This document shows, piece by piece, positions 1-10,771 of a DNA stretch of 64,000 nucleotides. Origin of the DNA: Vermamoeba vermiformis (Eukaryota; Tubulinea; Echinamoebida). The stretch's first letter is position 1; each line of letters begins with the position of its first letter. The stretch is from assembly GCA_045837725.1 (NCBI GenBank), contig JBEWZL010000064.1, positions 372,001-436,000 on the forward strand. The letters are read 5' to 3'. The notes under the pieces were generated by a model that had not been told where the DNA came from, did not search any database, and saw only the letters and a program-made list of their open reading frames with translations. The position numbers and the translations under genes are program-made.

Positions 1-2498
1 TTAGAGACGGAACTTTACGATCTCGAAAAGAAGTACACTACGCAACAAGTGTTCAGACCTAGACTATTGATTACTGGCACTGACGGCAATGGCCAATCAC
101 ATCTCGGTGCCGCTTTATTGCATCAACTCGAGGTAGGCATAATCGCGTTACAATATTTCAGGCGCGTGACTTACTTTCCTTATTAGGAATTCCCAGTCTT
201 TTCAGCCGATTTGTCAACTTTGCATGCCGATCTGTTCTCAAGGGTAAGTACTATGATAGGTTAATAGGAAGTACCGTGTGCTAATCATAACGTTTGTTAA
301 AAGAGTCTTGAAGAGGCCTTTGTGACACGATTCAACGAGGCCATTAAGAAGTTGCCAGCGGTGCTGTTCATTCCTCATTTGGACAAGTGGTGGAGCTTGG
401 CCACGCCTGCACTACAAGAGTCTTTTTTGACTTCAATGAAAGTACGTAACGGACCTGTCAACTTCCACTTTGACACGTGTCACATGTTACTTTTGCAAGA
501 CTCTAACGATATCTTGCCTTAGGATATCGAACCAACCTTGCCTTTACTATTAATAGCAACGGCGGATAATACTTTAGAAGAGCTACCAAATGACTTTAAA
601 CATATATTCACGGTTGATAATATCGTTGAAAGTCGCACTCCGACATCGGTAAGCTTTCACTAATTTAATGTGACAGTTATTAATACGGTCCCTATAGGAG
701 GCTCGTGAGGAGTTCTTCCAAGACATCTTCAAGTTAATCACAAAGCCTGCTTTACGAAAGAGAAAGCGAAGGAAGATGAAAGAATTGCCTCTCGCGCCAC
801 CGCCAGCACCAAGGGAACCCACGCCTGAAGAACGTGAGGCACAGCGACAAGCCGATGAATATCCTTTTAACTATCATATATATTGCTGTAATCATTGTTT
901 TATGAGTCCTTAACTGCTTAATACGCATTATATGAGGTTGCTTCGAATGGAGATCCGTGACATTTTGGACAAGATCCGCGGTCAAAGGAAATATCAAAGC
1001 TTCTTCAAACCAATGGTAATGTTCAACGCTTGGTGCCTAGATATTAAAATATTAATATGAGTGTCAATATAGAGCTTAGAAATGTATCCAGATTATTACG
1101 AAGTGGTCAAGGAGCCTATGGATCTGCTGACCATTCAACGACGCAATGACGAGAACTATTACATCACCTTCGATATGTTCTTAGAGGACCTCAACCTCGT
1201 CATGTCTAACGTTGGGCTATACTTCAACGAGTATAATGACCACAGCCACTTGTTGAGCAAAGTACGTACTTGCACGCGTGTGACATTTTTTTCTCACGGA
1301 AATTAATCGGGCATTGATTGATAGGTACGAGCCATGCGAGACTTGATTAGTGCACTGTTCGTCGAAGTGTCAAAAGAAACTGTCATCAATTGCAATGAGA
1401 TTGCCAAATCGGGACGAGTTGTTCCGGGCAAGAAAGTTCCGCCACAACTGCCGCCCAAACCAATGCCCATTGACTTAGTGAACGAACCACATACGGAGCA
1501 CGTTCGTGAAGGTACGTCGGAAGATCTCCGATTTGACACGTGTCACTTTTTTTGACACTTCATTTACAGAAGAGAATCGACGTCACAGCGCGAGACTGAA
1601 AGGCGAAACTATTGCCGAAGAAGTGTTGCACTCATTTGCAGAGGATGCTGTGCGCGAGAAAAAGAGAAGAAAAAAAGAGCAACAAACACTCCCGAAAGAA
1701 AATCAAGACGAGCTGTCGCATAGTGAGGACGAAGAGAAGTCTCATAGCCAAACTAATAGAGAGAAGGAAGATAAGTCGAGCAAAGACAAGGACAAGAATA
1801 AAGATGTCAATAAGAACAAAGAAAACGGAAGTTTTTCTGAGAAAAAATCGCTCAAAAGAAAGAGAGACGAACACGAGGAAGATCATGAGCAAGACGAAGA
1901 AAGTACTTGGTTTAAATCGAAGAAAAGACCACGCACTGACAGCAATCTGTCAAAGAATAACAACAACAGGCCCAGTAATAAGAGCCCGCCAAGTAAGAAA
2001 AATACTAAAGATGAAGAAAAAGAAGAAAAATCAACGGTGGATCTGAGCGTGGAAGAATCGGTCGAAGAACGATCAATGTCGACAAAGGACAGCGTGGCTT
2101 TAGCATCGAACTATCACGCCAATAACAACAACAATGAGCATAATAATATCAATCAGGCTAATTCGAGCGAGAAGATTACGTTCAATATTGATCCGGATCT
2201 GCTCCCTGTAAATAATAATGAAAATGGTACTGCTGCGCAGATGCAAGTGGTTGAAGAAGAAAGCGAATCAGAAGAAGAAGAAGAGCCTATTCAACCAATC
2301 GAAATCGATCAAAAGAAATTGATTCGATTCAAACTCTCGCTAGTGGCCAAAACTGACGGGATGTCGGTGGATCAGCTGCACTCGGTGTTCGTAGCGCTGC
2401 AGAACTGTGCTTATGAAGAACGATTTAATCATCAACGTAATGCGTTATTGTCAAATATGAAGAAGACTTTGTATCAGTTAGTTGATAATACGCCTTAA
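1..2498 (+). CDS. ATAD2: ATAD2/Yta7-like AAA ATPase-bromodomain protein (5' end outside window)
   Basis: Chromatin factor of the ATAD2/ANCCA/Yta7 family, which binds acetylated histones through a bromodomain and uses AAA domains to reshape chromatin in the nucleus. Exons read: 1-132, 187-243, 304-441, 523-648, 698-858, 925-1015, 1073-1261, 1325-1511, 1570-2498. The first exons match the degenerate second AAA domain (RPRLLITGTDGNGQSH, IPHLDKWWSL, LLLIATAD). Exons from 925 on form the bromodomain (YPDYYEVVKEPMDL, then NVGLYFNEYND). A Lys/Glu/Asn-rich linker of about 200 residues follows, then a C-terminal helical domain near residues LIRFKLSL to TLYQLVDNTP that ATAD2 also has. The first AAA domain and start codon lie upstream of position 1. 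Intron 859-924 is AT-AC type (see findings). A probable AATAAA-like poly(A) signal lies near 2518. Confidence 0.9.
859..924 (+). other. U12-type AT-AC intron in ATAD2
   Basis: The frame of exon 698-858 can only be joined to the bromodomain exon if an intron starts ATATCCTTT at 859 and ends AC at 924. ATATCCTT is the U12 5' splice-site consensus, and GTCCTTAAC at 906-914 matches the U12 branch consensus, about 10 nt before the 3' end. The splice gives ADEHYMRLLRMEIRD, which aligns with ATAD2 between its AAA and bromodomain regions. No GT-AG alternative keeps the frame. Confidence 0.85.
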
Positions 2499-2622
2499 AG
2501 TTCCTTTAGAGCACTTTGAATAAACCACGTTTGACGCACAAATCTGTCTCATTATTATGATTTAATTGTCGGTTAACCCAGTCCATGTGACATTAATTAC
2601 AGTAAATTGTGACAAGATTTAT

Positions 2623-4315
2623 TTACATTTTCATGAGCGAGATTGGGAAAGGAGCACGTGACGCAAAAGTATCGAGTATTGCGTCGCTGACTTGTGCGTC
2701 AGTGGATCTGGTCCGCCAATCACCGGGACTATTGCCAGTCAATAATATAACCATATTCTCGAGGTTCTTTAGTGCTGTCAACTTCATCAAATCATCGCTA
2801 GTAATGTCTCGCAATTGACATCGTCGGAACTCGAGTTGAGTTAAATTTGATAAATTTACAATCTGGTCCAATAATTCATTCGCCAGCGTCATGTTGCCTA
2901 AATGCAAATATCGTAATTGCTGCAAATGATTCAGTGAACTGTAATGTTCCGCTTTGATTTGACAGCTCGTCAAGCTGAGTTCGTGAAGCTGTGTCATATT
3001 GAATATGAACTCTAAGACCTTTGAACAGAGCGTGTTGTTTTTGCCTGTGCCGAAATAATCCAGGCTTAATAAATTTGATAATTTTTGATAGTGCTGCAAG
3101 AAAATAAATGCTGATTGATATTCTCCAACTAAAGTCAATTCTCGTAGTCTCGGCATAATAATCTCGACTTGCTGATTGATCGGAATGAAGTCCGTGTCGG
3201 TCATGTGCATTGACAAATAAGGAAATGCTGTCAAAACTTCTCGCGGCATGTCCGTGATTTTTCCGTGGCACAGGCCGAGATTTAAGTGCACCAAATTAGT
3301 CAATTTCGTTAATGGCGTGAACATACTCGCTGAGATCGGGTATAATAACAAATTGTCTAAATGGAGCCGTGTCAATGACTGCAAACATGTCAAAAGTCCA
3401 ACTGCGTGATTGACACTTCGTTCAGTAACTACTGACATGTTTGACAGTGTTATTTTTGACGCTGCAAATGACTTGAGATTGGTCAGTTGTGAGATCCAAG
3501 TTAATTGAGGCAGATCCGTTGCGTTTCGATTAACGATCGATAGCTCTTCCAAAAAAGGCAATTTTGCGATGTAATCTGCACTAGGATCCGGGTCGAATAG
3601 ATGCAAAGACTTGAGTTGTGTTAATTTCGTCAAGAATCTTGGTTTGAGTGACATAGATCTGGCTACATTGATCGATAGTGAGGTTAATTTCGTGGATAAT
3701 GATAATTTTGTGATACTAATAGCTGTCGTTAATACTGTCAAGCCTCTTAATTGCTTCAACGCTGAAATTTTTCTGAGATCTTCTTTGTCCAACGGGAGGT
3801 AATAGCCCAACGCCGTCAAGTGCGTCATTTTTACCAAATAAGGCAATACTTGCTGATTTATGCCTGACCAACCACTGTTCAGCGGAGAAAACTCCGATTC
3901 ATGAAGCATTAAGTGCAAACTTTTGAGCCGAGTTAATTGACCCAAAAAAGTATATCCTTCGAATCCTGACAGCGTGATCTTGAGTGATCGGAGATTAGCA
4001 AGCTTTGCAAATATTTTTGTTGCCAATTTGTCCGATAAAATGCGCGATCCAGAGCTGAAACTGAGCGTGGCGCGTAATGCAGCAGTTTGAAATCTCTTCG
4101 AAGTTTCTTGAATTGAAGCTAACCTCCATGCTACAATAATATATTAATTAGAATCGTTATTATCGGAATTTTTAATGTTAATTAATGATTTGTAATTATA
4201 GAGAAGAATACTTACATGGAAGATATTGCAAAATTAATTGTAATAGCTCTTCAGGAAGATCATTAATTCCTAGTTTAGGCTCTATTCCGTTCTTTAATAT
4301 ATATTGGTTAATCAT
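2623..4315 (-). CDS. F-box and leucine-rich-repeat protein
   Basis: Probable substrate receptor of an SCF ubiquitin ligase. Two exons: 4216-4315 and 2623-4130, giving 535 aa. The ATG at 4313-4315 opens a short N-terminus followed by an F-box-like stretch (INDLPEELLQLILQYLP, then WRLASIQETSKRF) split by the intron. The rest is about 17 leucine-rich repeats of 23-30 residues with the pattern LxxLxxLxL (for example LTQLKSLHLFD, LTNLVHLNLGL). The gene ends 125 bp from the convergent ATAD2 end. LRR F-box families are large and fast-evolving in protists, so the substrate cannot be named. The F-box call rests on about 40 residues and is less sure than the LRR call. Confidence 0.8.
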
Positions 4316-4710
4316 AATGCTAACGTGACCCAAAGGAAAAAGTAAATTGGATCAGAAAAAATTGAATTATTTTCAAGCTCCAAATATTTGATTTAAAGTG
4401 GAAAATGGCACTCACGTGAACATTAAGTACCAGAGAAAATTTTAAAATATTTTTTAAAGCATAAATAGGCGGCGGATCAGAACAAACATTACCTGTTGCA
4501 AATCCATGAGAATTTCAATTCATATATCTATTATCGACTCTTTCTTCGCATCAAGTATTAATACAACGTGGTATTTGATCTCGATCTATAGAACTTATGT
4601 TATTAAATCAAAAAAGAATTATTTTTCGTTTGAACTTTTCAATCTCCTTTATTGAGATACAAATCATTGATTGAAGAAGTTTTATTGATGTTAATATATG
4701 TACAAAGTAC
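4316..4710. other. Intergenic, upstream of the F-box/LRR gene
   Basis: About 395 bp between two minus-strand genes. It should hold the promoter of the F-box gene and the 3' UTR of the next one. AT-rich; no ORF, RNA or repeat is evident. Confidence 0.5.
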
Positions 4711-5665
4711 TTATATTCTAGCCATCTCATCAGGGTGCATAGTTGCGTTAGCCGGACTGGCTTTTTTTGCTATGAACATAATGATGAACATTACAGCGCG
4801 ATGCAAGAACATCATTAGACACGCAAAGCCACCGACCTCGCCGATCCATTGGTCAGGAGTATAAATATAATACTCGGTTTCGGTCCAGTAGCCTTGTTTA
4901 GCAAAAACAAAGTCTACGTCGATTACGTTTTCTTGAGTCGGCAGATTTACTGGTGCCGCCGAATAAAGCACGCGGAATTCTCGTTCATTTGTGCCATCGA
5001 TCTCAGTCACGTTGTAGAATGTCAGCCAAACCATTGTCACGTGACCGACTTCGGCAATAAAAGTGTTTTGTTCGTCGAGTACAGGCGGGGATCCAGAATC
5101 ATGCACGAACACGGTAGCGCCGAGAATAGGTTCTTTGACACCATCATATGTAGTGTTCATAGATAAAGTCACTGCCAGTTCATCGCCAGCACTCGTTGAG
5201 AGAACAGATCCGTCGCTATTGAAAGTGAAGCAGTTTCTTGGTATTCCTTCTAATGTTACGGATACGGTTGTTATAGTAGAGCTACAACTGTTCATTGCCA
5301 CTCCGTTTTGCTCGTAGATGCATTCTAAAGGAGTAAGAGGGTTGGATTCAGGGCAGAAAGTAACTGCAGGGAAATTAATCGACGGGGTTGGTGTCCAAAA
5401 TGCTTGTGTTGCAGGCTGATGATTGTAGGCGTTATATCCTCGGACTCCTGAATATTTCAGAAAACGATTAATTAGATTGTGGTTTTAGGTTATAAGGTAG
5501 TTCTGGATTTCGTTTCAAAAATGCGTTTTGCCGCCAAAAGAAGGTTAAATTATTATTACCTGCGAATATTACAACAACGAGGAAGAAAAGAACGCCGAGA
5601 GCGATTTCAAATCCTCGTCCAACTCGGATCGCCTTTGGTGATGCACCTGACTCGAACCAAACCAT
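4711..5665 (-). CDS. Two-TM membrane protein with large extracellular domain (channel-like topology)
   Basis: Exons 5560-5665 and 4711-5447, giving 280 aa. A membrane helix lies near residues 20-37 (EIALGVLFFLVVVIFAG). A Cys-containing lumenal or extracellular domain of about 190 residues follows, then a second helix near residues 245-265 (FACLMMFLHRAVMFIIMFIA) and a short basic tail. Just after the first helix is FPAVTFCPES, like the P-A-V-T-x-C motif that follows TM1 in ENaC/ASIC channels. The topology also fits the acid-activated chloride channel PACC1. These are resemblances only; a membrane-anchored adhesion protein is possible. No protein of this exact type is recognised. Confidence 0.6.
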
Positions 5666-5982
5666 TTGTTATGTTGCTTGTGGTCTGAATTTAATAATTG
5701 ACCGATAACGCCTATTACCCGATTTTGTTACCGCGGTAAAGATAGGAAATTAATCGCCTATTTATAGTTATGAATGAAATCTCTTATTGATCTTATTCGT
5801 TTGATTTCATAATATATGCGTATAATAGTATAGGAAATTAGAGCGATCGGCCATACGTGCAATTTAACGTGAGACTATTAATAGGCATCTGAAAAATGGA
5901 TTCACTGACACTTTGACACCGAGTTGCCTTCAACACTAAATACGCGATATTATTGGTTATATTAACAAGTTGATAAGCGCTA
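5666..5982. other. Intergenic, no feature seen
   Basis: About 317 bp of AT-rich sequence between the start of the two-TM gene and the stop of the HTATSF1 homologue. Probably promoter and 3' UTR. Nothing else is recognised. Confidence 0.5.
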
Positions 5983-7910
5983 CTAATCATCATCGTCTTC
6001 TTTAATTTTCTTCTCTTCAGCTGCTTTCTTCTGATTGTTTTCGTTGCCTGCTTCAAGCCACGCGTGCCACTTCTTAATCCGTTCTTGTTCTTGTTCTTCT
6101 GACTCGCGTACATCGTAGTTGGTAAATCCGTCGTAATATTCTGCTATTAATTGTCGCTTGGCGAACCACCGGCCATTCATTAACTTGAGTAATTATTTGG
6201 GTCAGATCCAAAATTCTTTTAGAGCGATCTTCGTAATTACACTTACATTAATGCATTTCTCGGCAGCTGTAGTCATTTTGAATTTTATAATTACAACTCC
6301 ATCCGGATTATTCTGAAAAAAATAGAAGCGTTAGATCTCATCTGGACTTGCTACGACTCTCTTTGTAATACTATATAGGTATGATAATAATCGTTACCTC
6401 GAATATTTTAATGGTTTGAATTTCTCCGCATCGACCGGCTTCTATTTCAAGATCGTTCTTCAACTCTTCAAAGAACGTAAACGGATCCTCTTTTGCTTCT
6501 GAAGGGTGGAACAAGTGTTTAATGACGACTATACGGCTCTCTTTGTCTTCCCATCCAAGCTCCCTGGTAAATAAAGGTGTTAATTACAGCCCGTGTACGC
6601 GAAAAAGAAGCGATCCGAATCCGAAAACTAGGGAAGTTAGGATCGAAAGTTGTAGCGCGTGCACAAATACCAAGGCTTCTATTTTATACGTACTGTTCTT
6701 GGTTATAAAGCTTCTTTTTCTTCTTAGAGGGCTTGCCTTTCTTTTTCTGACCGCCACCTTGCCCTTTTTTATGTTCGAACGAGGCCTATAAACAAGATGT
6801 TGTTAATATATCCTTACCTAGTATTTAAGGTGTACGTGTATGCCTTAAAATGGGTTTGAAGTTGGCTTTGTAACGAAATAAAATTGATAAAAATTTAACT
6901 TTCATGAATTCTTACCTCTGCTACTTTGATAACAAAACCAGGCTTAAATTCAGTCTCATCGAGTAAATTAATAGCCAATGGCACCGATTCTGGTCTGAAG
7001 TACGTTACAAGGCCGGTAACTTTGTCAGCGCCTTCTTCTTTCGGGTACACTTTGACCTTGTATTCCACTAGCAAACAAATGTTAATCTCGTTTAAATCTC
7101 GGTATTATTCGAAGAAAATAATATCAAATTTTCGATTGTAGCTCAACAGCGAGTTAAAATAAATTTAAATATTAATTTAGATCTGGTTCTTCGAGGCATT
7201 ATATCACTTACGTGTTTCCTCGTCCTTCTTAATAATTCCGCATTTGTTAAAGTACTCGATGACCTCTTCTACTTTAGTATCGAGCGGCAAGCCAGTGATG
7301 TACACGGAGCTATTTTGCTTTGGTGGTGCGTTCTTGTCCTTCTTTTTCTTAGGTCTCTTTCTCTACAAACGGCGATTAATAACCAATGTTGTTATTTAAA
7401 AGTTATATTAGTCAAAAGTACCTTTTTATCGCCTTGGTTCTGTTGCTGTAACTCGTCCATGCCTTCAAGCTCCTAAAATGATTAAACGATAAACATCCCG
7501 CTTTAAAAAATATAAGTACTTGTTTTGCTATTCAATACTTACGACTGGTTGCTCGTCTAAGCCTGGAAAGACTTGTTGATCTGCTGAGTACTAAAAAAAA
7601 ATTATCTTAGCGATTAAATTTCAAAATTAAGTCATACAAATTATCTACGCTGCATAGCACATTTTTCAAAAATATTTGAATTATTAATTGACGTCACTGA
7701 AGAAAAAAAACTCACGCGAGGGATCCAAGTGTTGGCAGCTGTGCTCCATTCAAGTTCTCCTTGGTCTGTTTTCGCTATCCACACGCCAGCTTCATTATCA
7801 AACTCCATTTTGTAGCCTTCAGTGCTTACAGGCGCTACATCTGCACTTTGCGCGGGAGCTTCAGATGCGACCGCTTGTCCGTCGGTCGTAGGTTTTTCTT
7901 CAGTCGACAT
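5983..7910 (-). CDS. HTATSF1: HTATSF1/CUS2-like U2 snRNP splicing factor
   Basis: Nuclear RNA-binding protein that works with U2 snRNP and SF3b during spliceosome assembly. Nine exons: 7716-7910, 7543-7590, 7422-7472, 7212-7362, 6916-7067, 6694-6785, 6398-6563, 6247-6312, 5983-6183, giving 373 aa. The acidic N-terminus contains a GYF/WW-like segment (GVWIAKTDQGELEWS). First RRM: VYITGLPLDTKVEEVIEYFN, then GIIKKDEET. A Lys-rich linker follows, then the second RRM or UHM: SRIVVIKHLFHPSEA, DPFTFFEELKNDLEIEAG, NPDGVVIIKF, and the typical RWF of a UHM in LMNGRWFAKRQLIAEYYDG. All this matches human HTATSF1 closely. The human acidic C-terminal tail is reduced to a short KEDDDD end. Confidence 0.93.
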
Positions 7911-8109
7911 TACTAATATATATATTACAAATACACGGTTGCTATCAATAATAACGAACAAAAATGAGCTCGTCGTCGACAGCTAAGATTTTTCTTCGCC
8001 ATCATAAAATTGATAAAATTTCGAAAAGAAACCTCGCGATTATCTAGTTGAATGTCTTTATACAACCCTAAGTACTTGTTATTATTTTACAATTGGTTCG
8101 AAAGTTTCT

Positions 8110-10447
8110 TTAGGACTGCACATTCTCATTTGAGACAAGTCTGAACTTGGCGAACATGAACGGATATCTGTCTTGGTACCAGTTCCTATTAAAGATGCAA
8201 TAGGTTAGAACTAACGATATACCATAATAAGGCAATCTATATTGCGTACCTGAAGCTTGGTCGGATCAGTTTGAGATCTGTCGCGAAGCTAGCGCCCTTG
8301 ATAACGTAGTGCTTGCCTTCAAAGAAGTCCGAAGAGTATCCAGGATAGTGCTGCAAAAATAACTCGTGTCAGATTCAAGAATTGATGTGATTCTATTCGT
8401 TCATTCGAAATCTCTCTTATTGAAATTGTGCTGCCACAATGCACTTACCGGCATCGCCTCGAAGCCCTCTAAAGGTCCAAAAGGTGTGCTGGTCCATTCC
8501 CACGCATCGCCGATCAAGTCATGCACGCCCCACGCACTAGCGCCCTTGGGATGAGTGCCGACTGGAGTTGGGGACCAGCTGTTCCAATCAACATTGCAGT
8601 GCTCGGGTGTGAGTGCTTCATTGCCCCAAGGATATTTCCTGCAGCGCCTTATTATTATCCAGCTCATACATTAAGTGTAAGCTCGTGCGTACCTCTCGGA
8701 ATTGTCATTCGGGCTCGTGTAAGCAGCTCGCTGGTACTGCGCTTCGGTCATCAAAGATCTGCCTTTCCATTTAGCATAGGCTGTAATTAGAATAGGAATT
8801 AATCCATAGATGTGACTAACGAGTGCTAATGTGAATTACCAGTAGCTTCAGCCCAGCTCACAAACACGGGCCAATTAACAACTTGCGCAATTGGAATCTC
8901 TTCAGAGAACAATAGTTTAACCTAGATATTAAGCGGATTAGAGCAAAGTCTAAGAATAAACCGTGGTATTAGAACTTACAGCGTAAGATCCGTCTTCGTG
9001 TTGTCGCCAGAACACGGGATGTTTCATGTTTTCCTTTTCTTTCCAGATCCAGTCCTCAGGTCTCCAGTTCTGTGGGTTGTCATATGCTCCACTCGTAACG
9101 AACTCCAAGAACTCGCCATTGGTTACGTTCAACGAGTCAATAGTGAAGGCTGGAACATCAACCTGAATTAATTAAGTTAGACACCTTTGGATCTAACATT
9201 CCACGAATGGACCGAAAAGTTATTGTACTATTACTAGGATTGCATCTTTTTTTGCTAATTTTAGGTCAGATTTTTCTTTCGAACGGTTCGCGTTCTAGAA
9301 TCGTTGAGAATATGACTTACTTGTGATTTAGAAAATTCGTTATCCCAACCCCACTCAATTTCATCAAAGTTTACGCCAAGAGTGACCTTGCCGGCAGGGA
9401 TGTGGATTTGGTTCTTTTGTACTTGCGAAGGACCAGTGATCGGGGCTGGAATCCAGTTGGGCTTGTGCTTATATTTGCCATCGAGCTGTTGGTACATGTA
9501 CAGCAGCGTCTCTTGATGCATCATCTCGTGCTCCAGGCCTAAGTGATAAACACGGACTTTTTTCCATAAAAGGAAAAATTAGCGTTCCGTTTAGATTATA
9601 ATTTTATTACCAACGATCATATTATTATTATTTATATTCTTAAATTTGTTGCTCGACTTACGATTTGAGGTCCACTTATTTTCCGTCGTGTTTTTTGCCT
9701 GATCAAAGGCTTCTAAAATCTTCTCGTGGCATTGTTGCGCATAGTCCTTAACTTGCTCGTATGAAGGCCAGCCTGAGTTCTCTTTAGGACACTCCGAATG
9801 CGAATGGATTTTCGTTGGATCCATAACATCCGGATCAATTCCGCGCTCGAACATGTTGTCATACTAAAATCGGACTAATTAATAAGATCGCTATCAAGTG
9901 CATAATATCGTTCTATAGAAATCGTATTAATTGAAAAAAAACGGGGATTAATGTGCGGATGCATCCAGACCCAGATAACTTCGAGAAATTGATATTCAGT
10001 ACGCGCACATAGACGCAGCGTATTTCGTAAGGATGATTTGGGCACTCCATTTGAAAATAGCAATTATTTAACGGAGATCTCAGAGCAATTTTTTGAAAGG
10101 ACGCAACGATTAGCGCAAAATAAATTTAATTAAGCTTGATTCAATTTTGTTTGACTATAAAATAGTATAATTTACTATTAACATATTAAAATTAATCCAA
10201 CAAAATTCGTAACACGATATGGATTGGATCTATTACTTACGTCCTCATTGAATGGCTCCTCTTTGCAAACCTTTCTATTGACATGAATATAGTTGAAACC
10301 GGCAATGTGGCCAACATAGAATAAGAAAGGATGTCGCAGCTCGATCGGCTTGACGAGAAGGGCATCTCGGGTAAGAAATCCGTCGAAGAATGTTTCAGAA
10401 CGAGCCCATAACTTTCTAAATTGTGCTTCTAAATGTCGTTTATCCAT
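8110..10447 (-). CDS. egtB: EgtB/Egt1-type non-heme iron sulfoxide synthase (ergothioneine)
   Basis: Likely joins hercynine to cysteine or gamma-glutamylcysteine with O2, the second step of ergothioneine synthesis. Nine exons: 10241-10447, 9662-9863, 9321-9538, 8980-9162, 8840-8921, 8693-8780, 8449-8638, 8250-8350, 8110-8185, giving 448 aa. The N-terminal DinB-like domain holds the iron-binding histidines: RHPFLFYVGH and EHEMMHQETLLYM. FERGIDPDVMDPTKIHSHSE is typical of fungal Egt1. The C-terminal FGE-sulfatase fold shows VNWPVFVSWAEATAYAKW, RKYPWGNE, GDAWEWTSTPF and FRNWYQ. In fungi this part is fused to the methyltransferase; here it is separate and sits head to head with EgtD. Intron 1 is long (377 nt). 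An ovothiol OvoA enzyme is less likely because of the Egt1-like motifs and the EgtD neighbour. Confidence 0.88.
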
Positions 10448-10771
10448 ATTTACTGTCCCGAAGCGTTAGCTTAAAACTCAAGGGATGCAGAAATAGCAAG
10501 AGCTCTTAACTAACCTTTTGTTTTGTTGCTTGAAGACTTCGATTTGGGTAATGTCAAAAGGTATTAGAATTCCGCCTGTTTAATGCCAAGTGGGCGAATT
10601 CTGGCTGATTTTTTGGTTGGGGAAATAGATCGCACGACTTTTCATGTGCTTTTTAACCTTAATTTGGTGAAAAGTCCGTCTCGGCGATTTTGGCAGACTC
10701 CTCCGTCCGAACCTTCCCTCATCATTCTTCCAGAAGTAATCTAGATTACGACCACACCTCTTCAAGTAACA
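10448..10771. promoter_or_regulatory. egtB-egtD promoter: Bidirectional promoter between egtB and egtD with two inverted repeats
   Basis: The two ATGs lie 324 bp apart and face away from each other. Two inverted repeats lie inside. AGAATTCCGCC at 10566-10576 faces GGGCGAATTCT at 10592-10602, with one shifted base. GACTTTTCA at 10636-10644 faces TGAAAAGTC at 10668-10676, a perfect 9-bp match. They may bind a dimeric regulator that co-controls both genes. That role is inference; the repeats themselves are seen directly. Confidence 0.5.

Noticed and set aside
1612-2046. Lys/Arg-rich 144-codon ORF in another frame of the ATAD2 linker
   Set aside because: It is an out-of-frame shadow of a Lys/Glu repeat-rich coding region.
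9875-10063. ORF inside the 377-nt first intron of egtB
   Set aside because: EgtB exons 1 and 2 join directly in Egt1 homologues, so no extra exon is needed, and the ORF has no recognisable motif.
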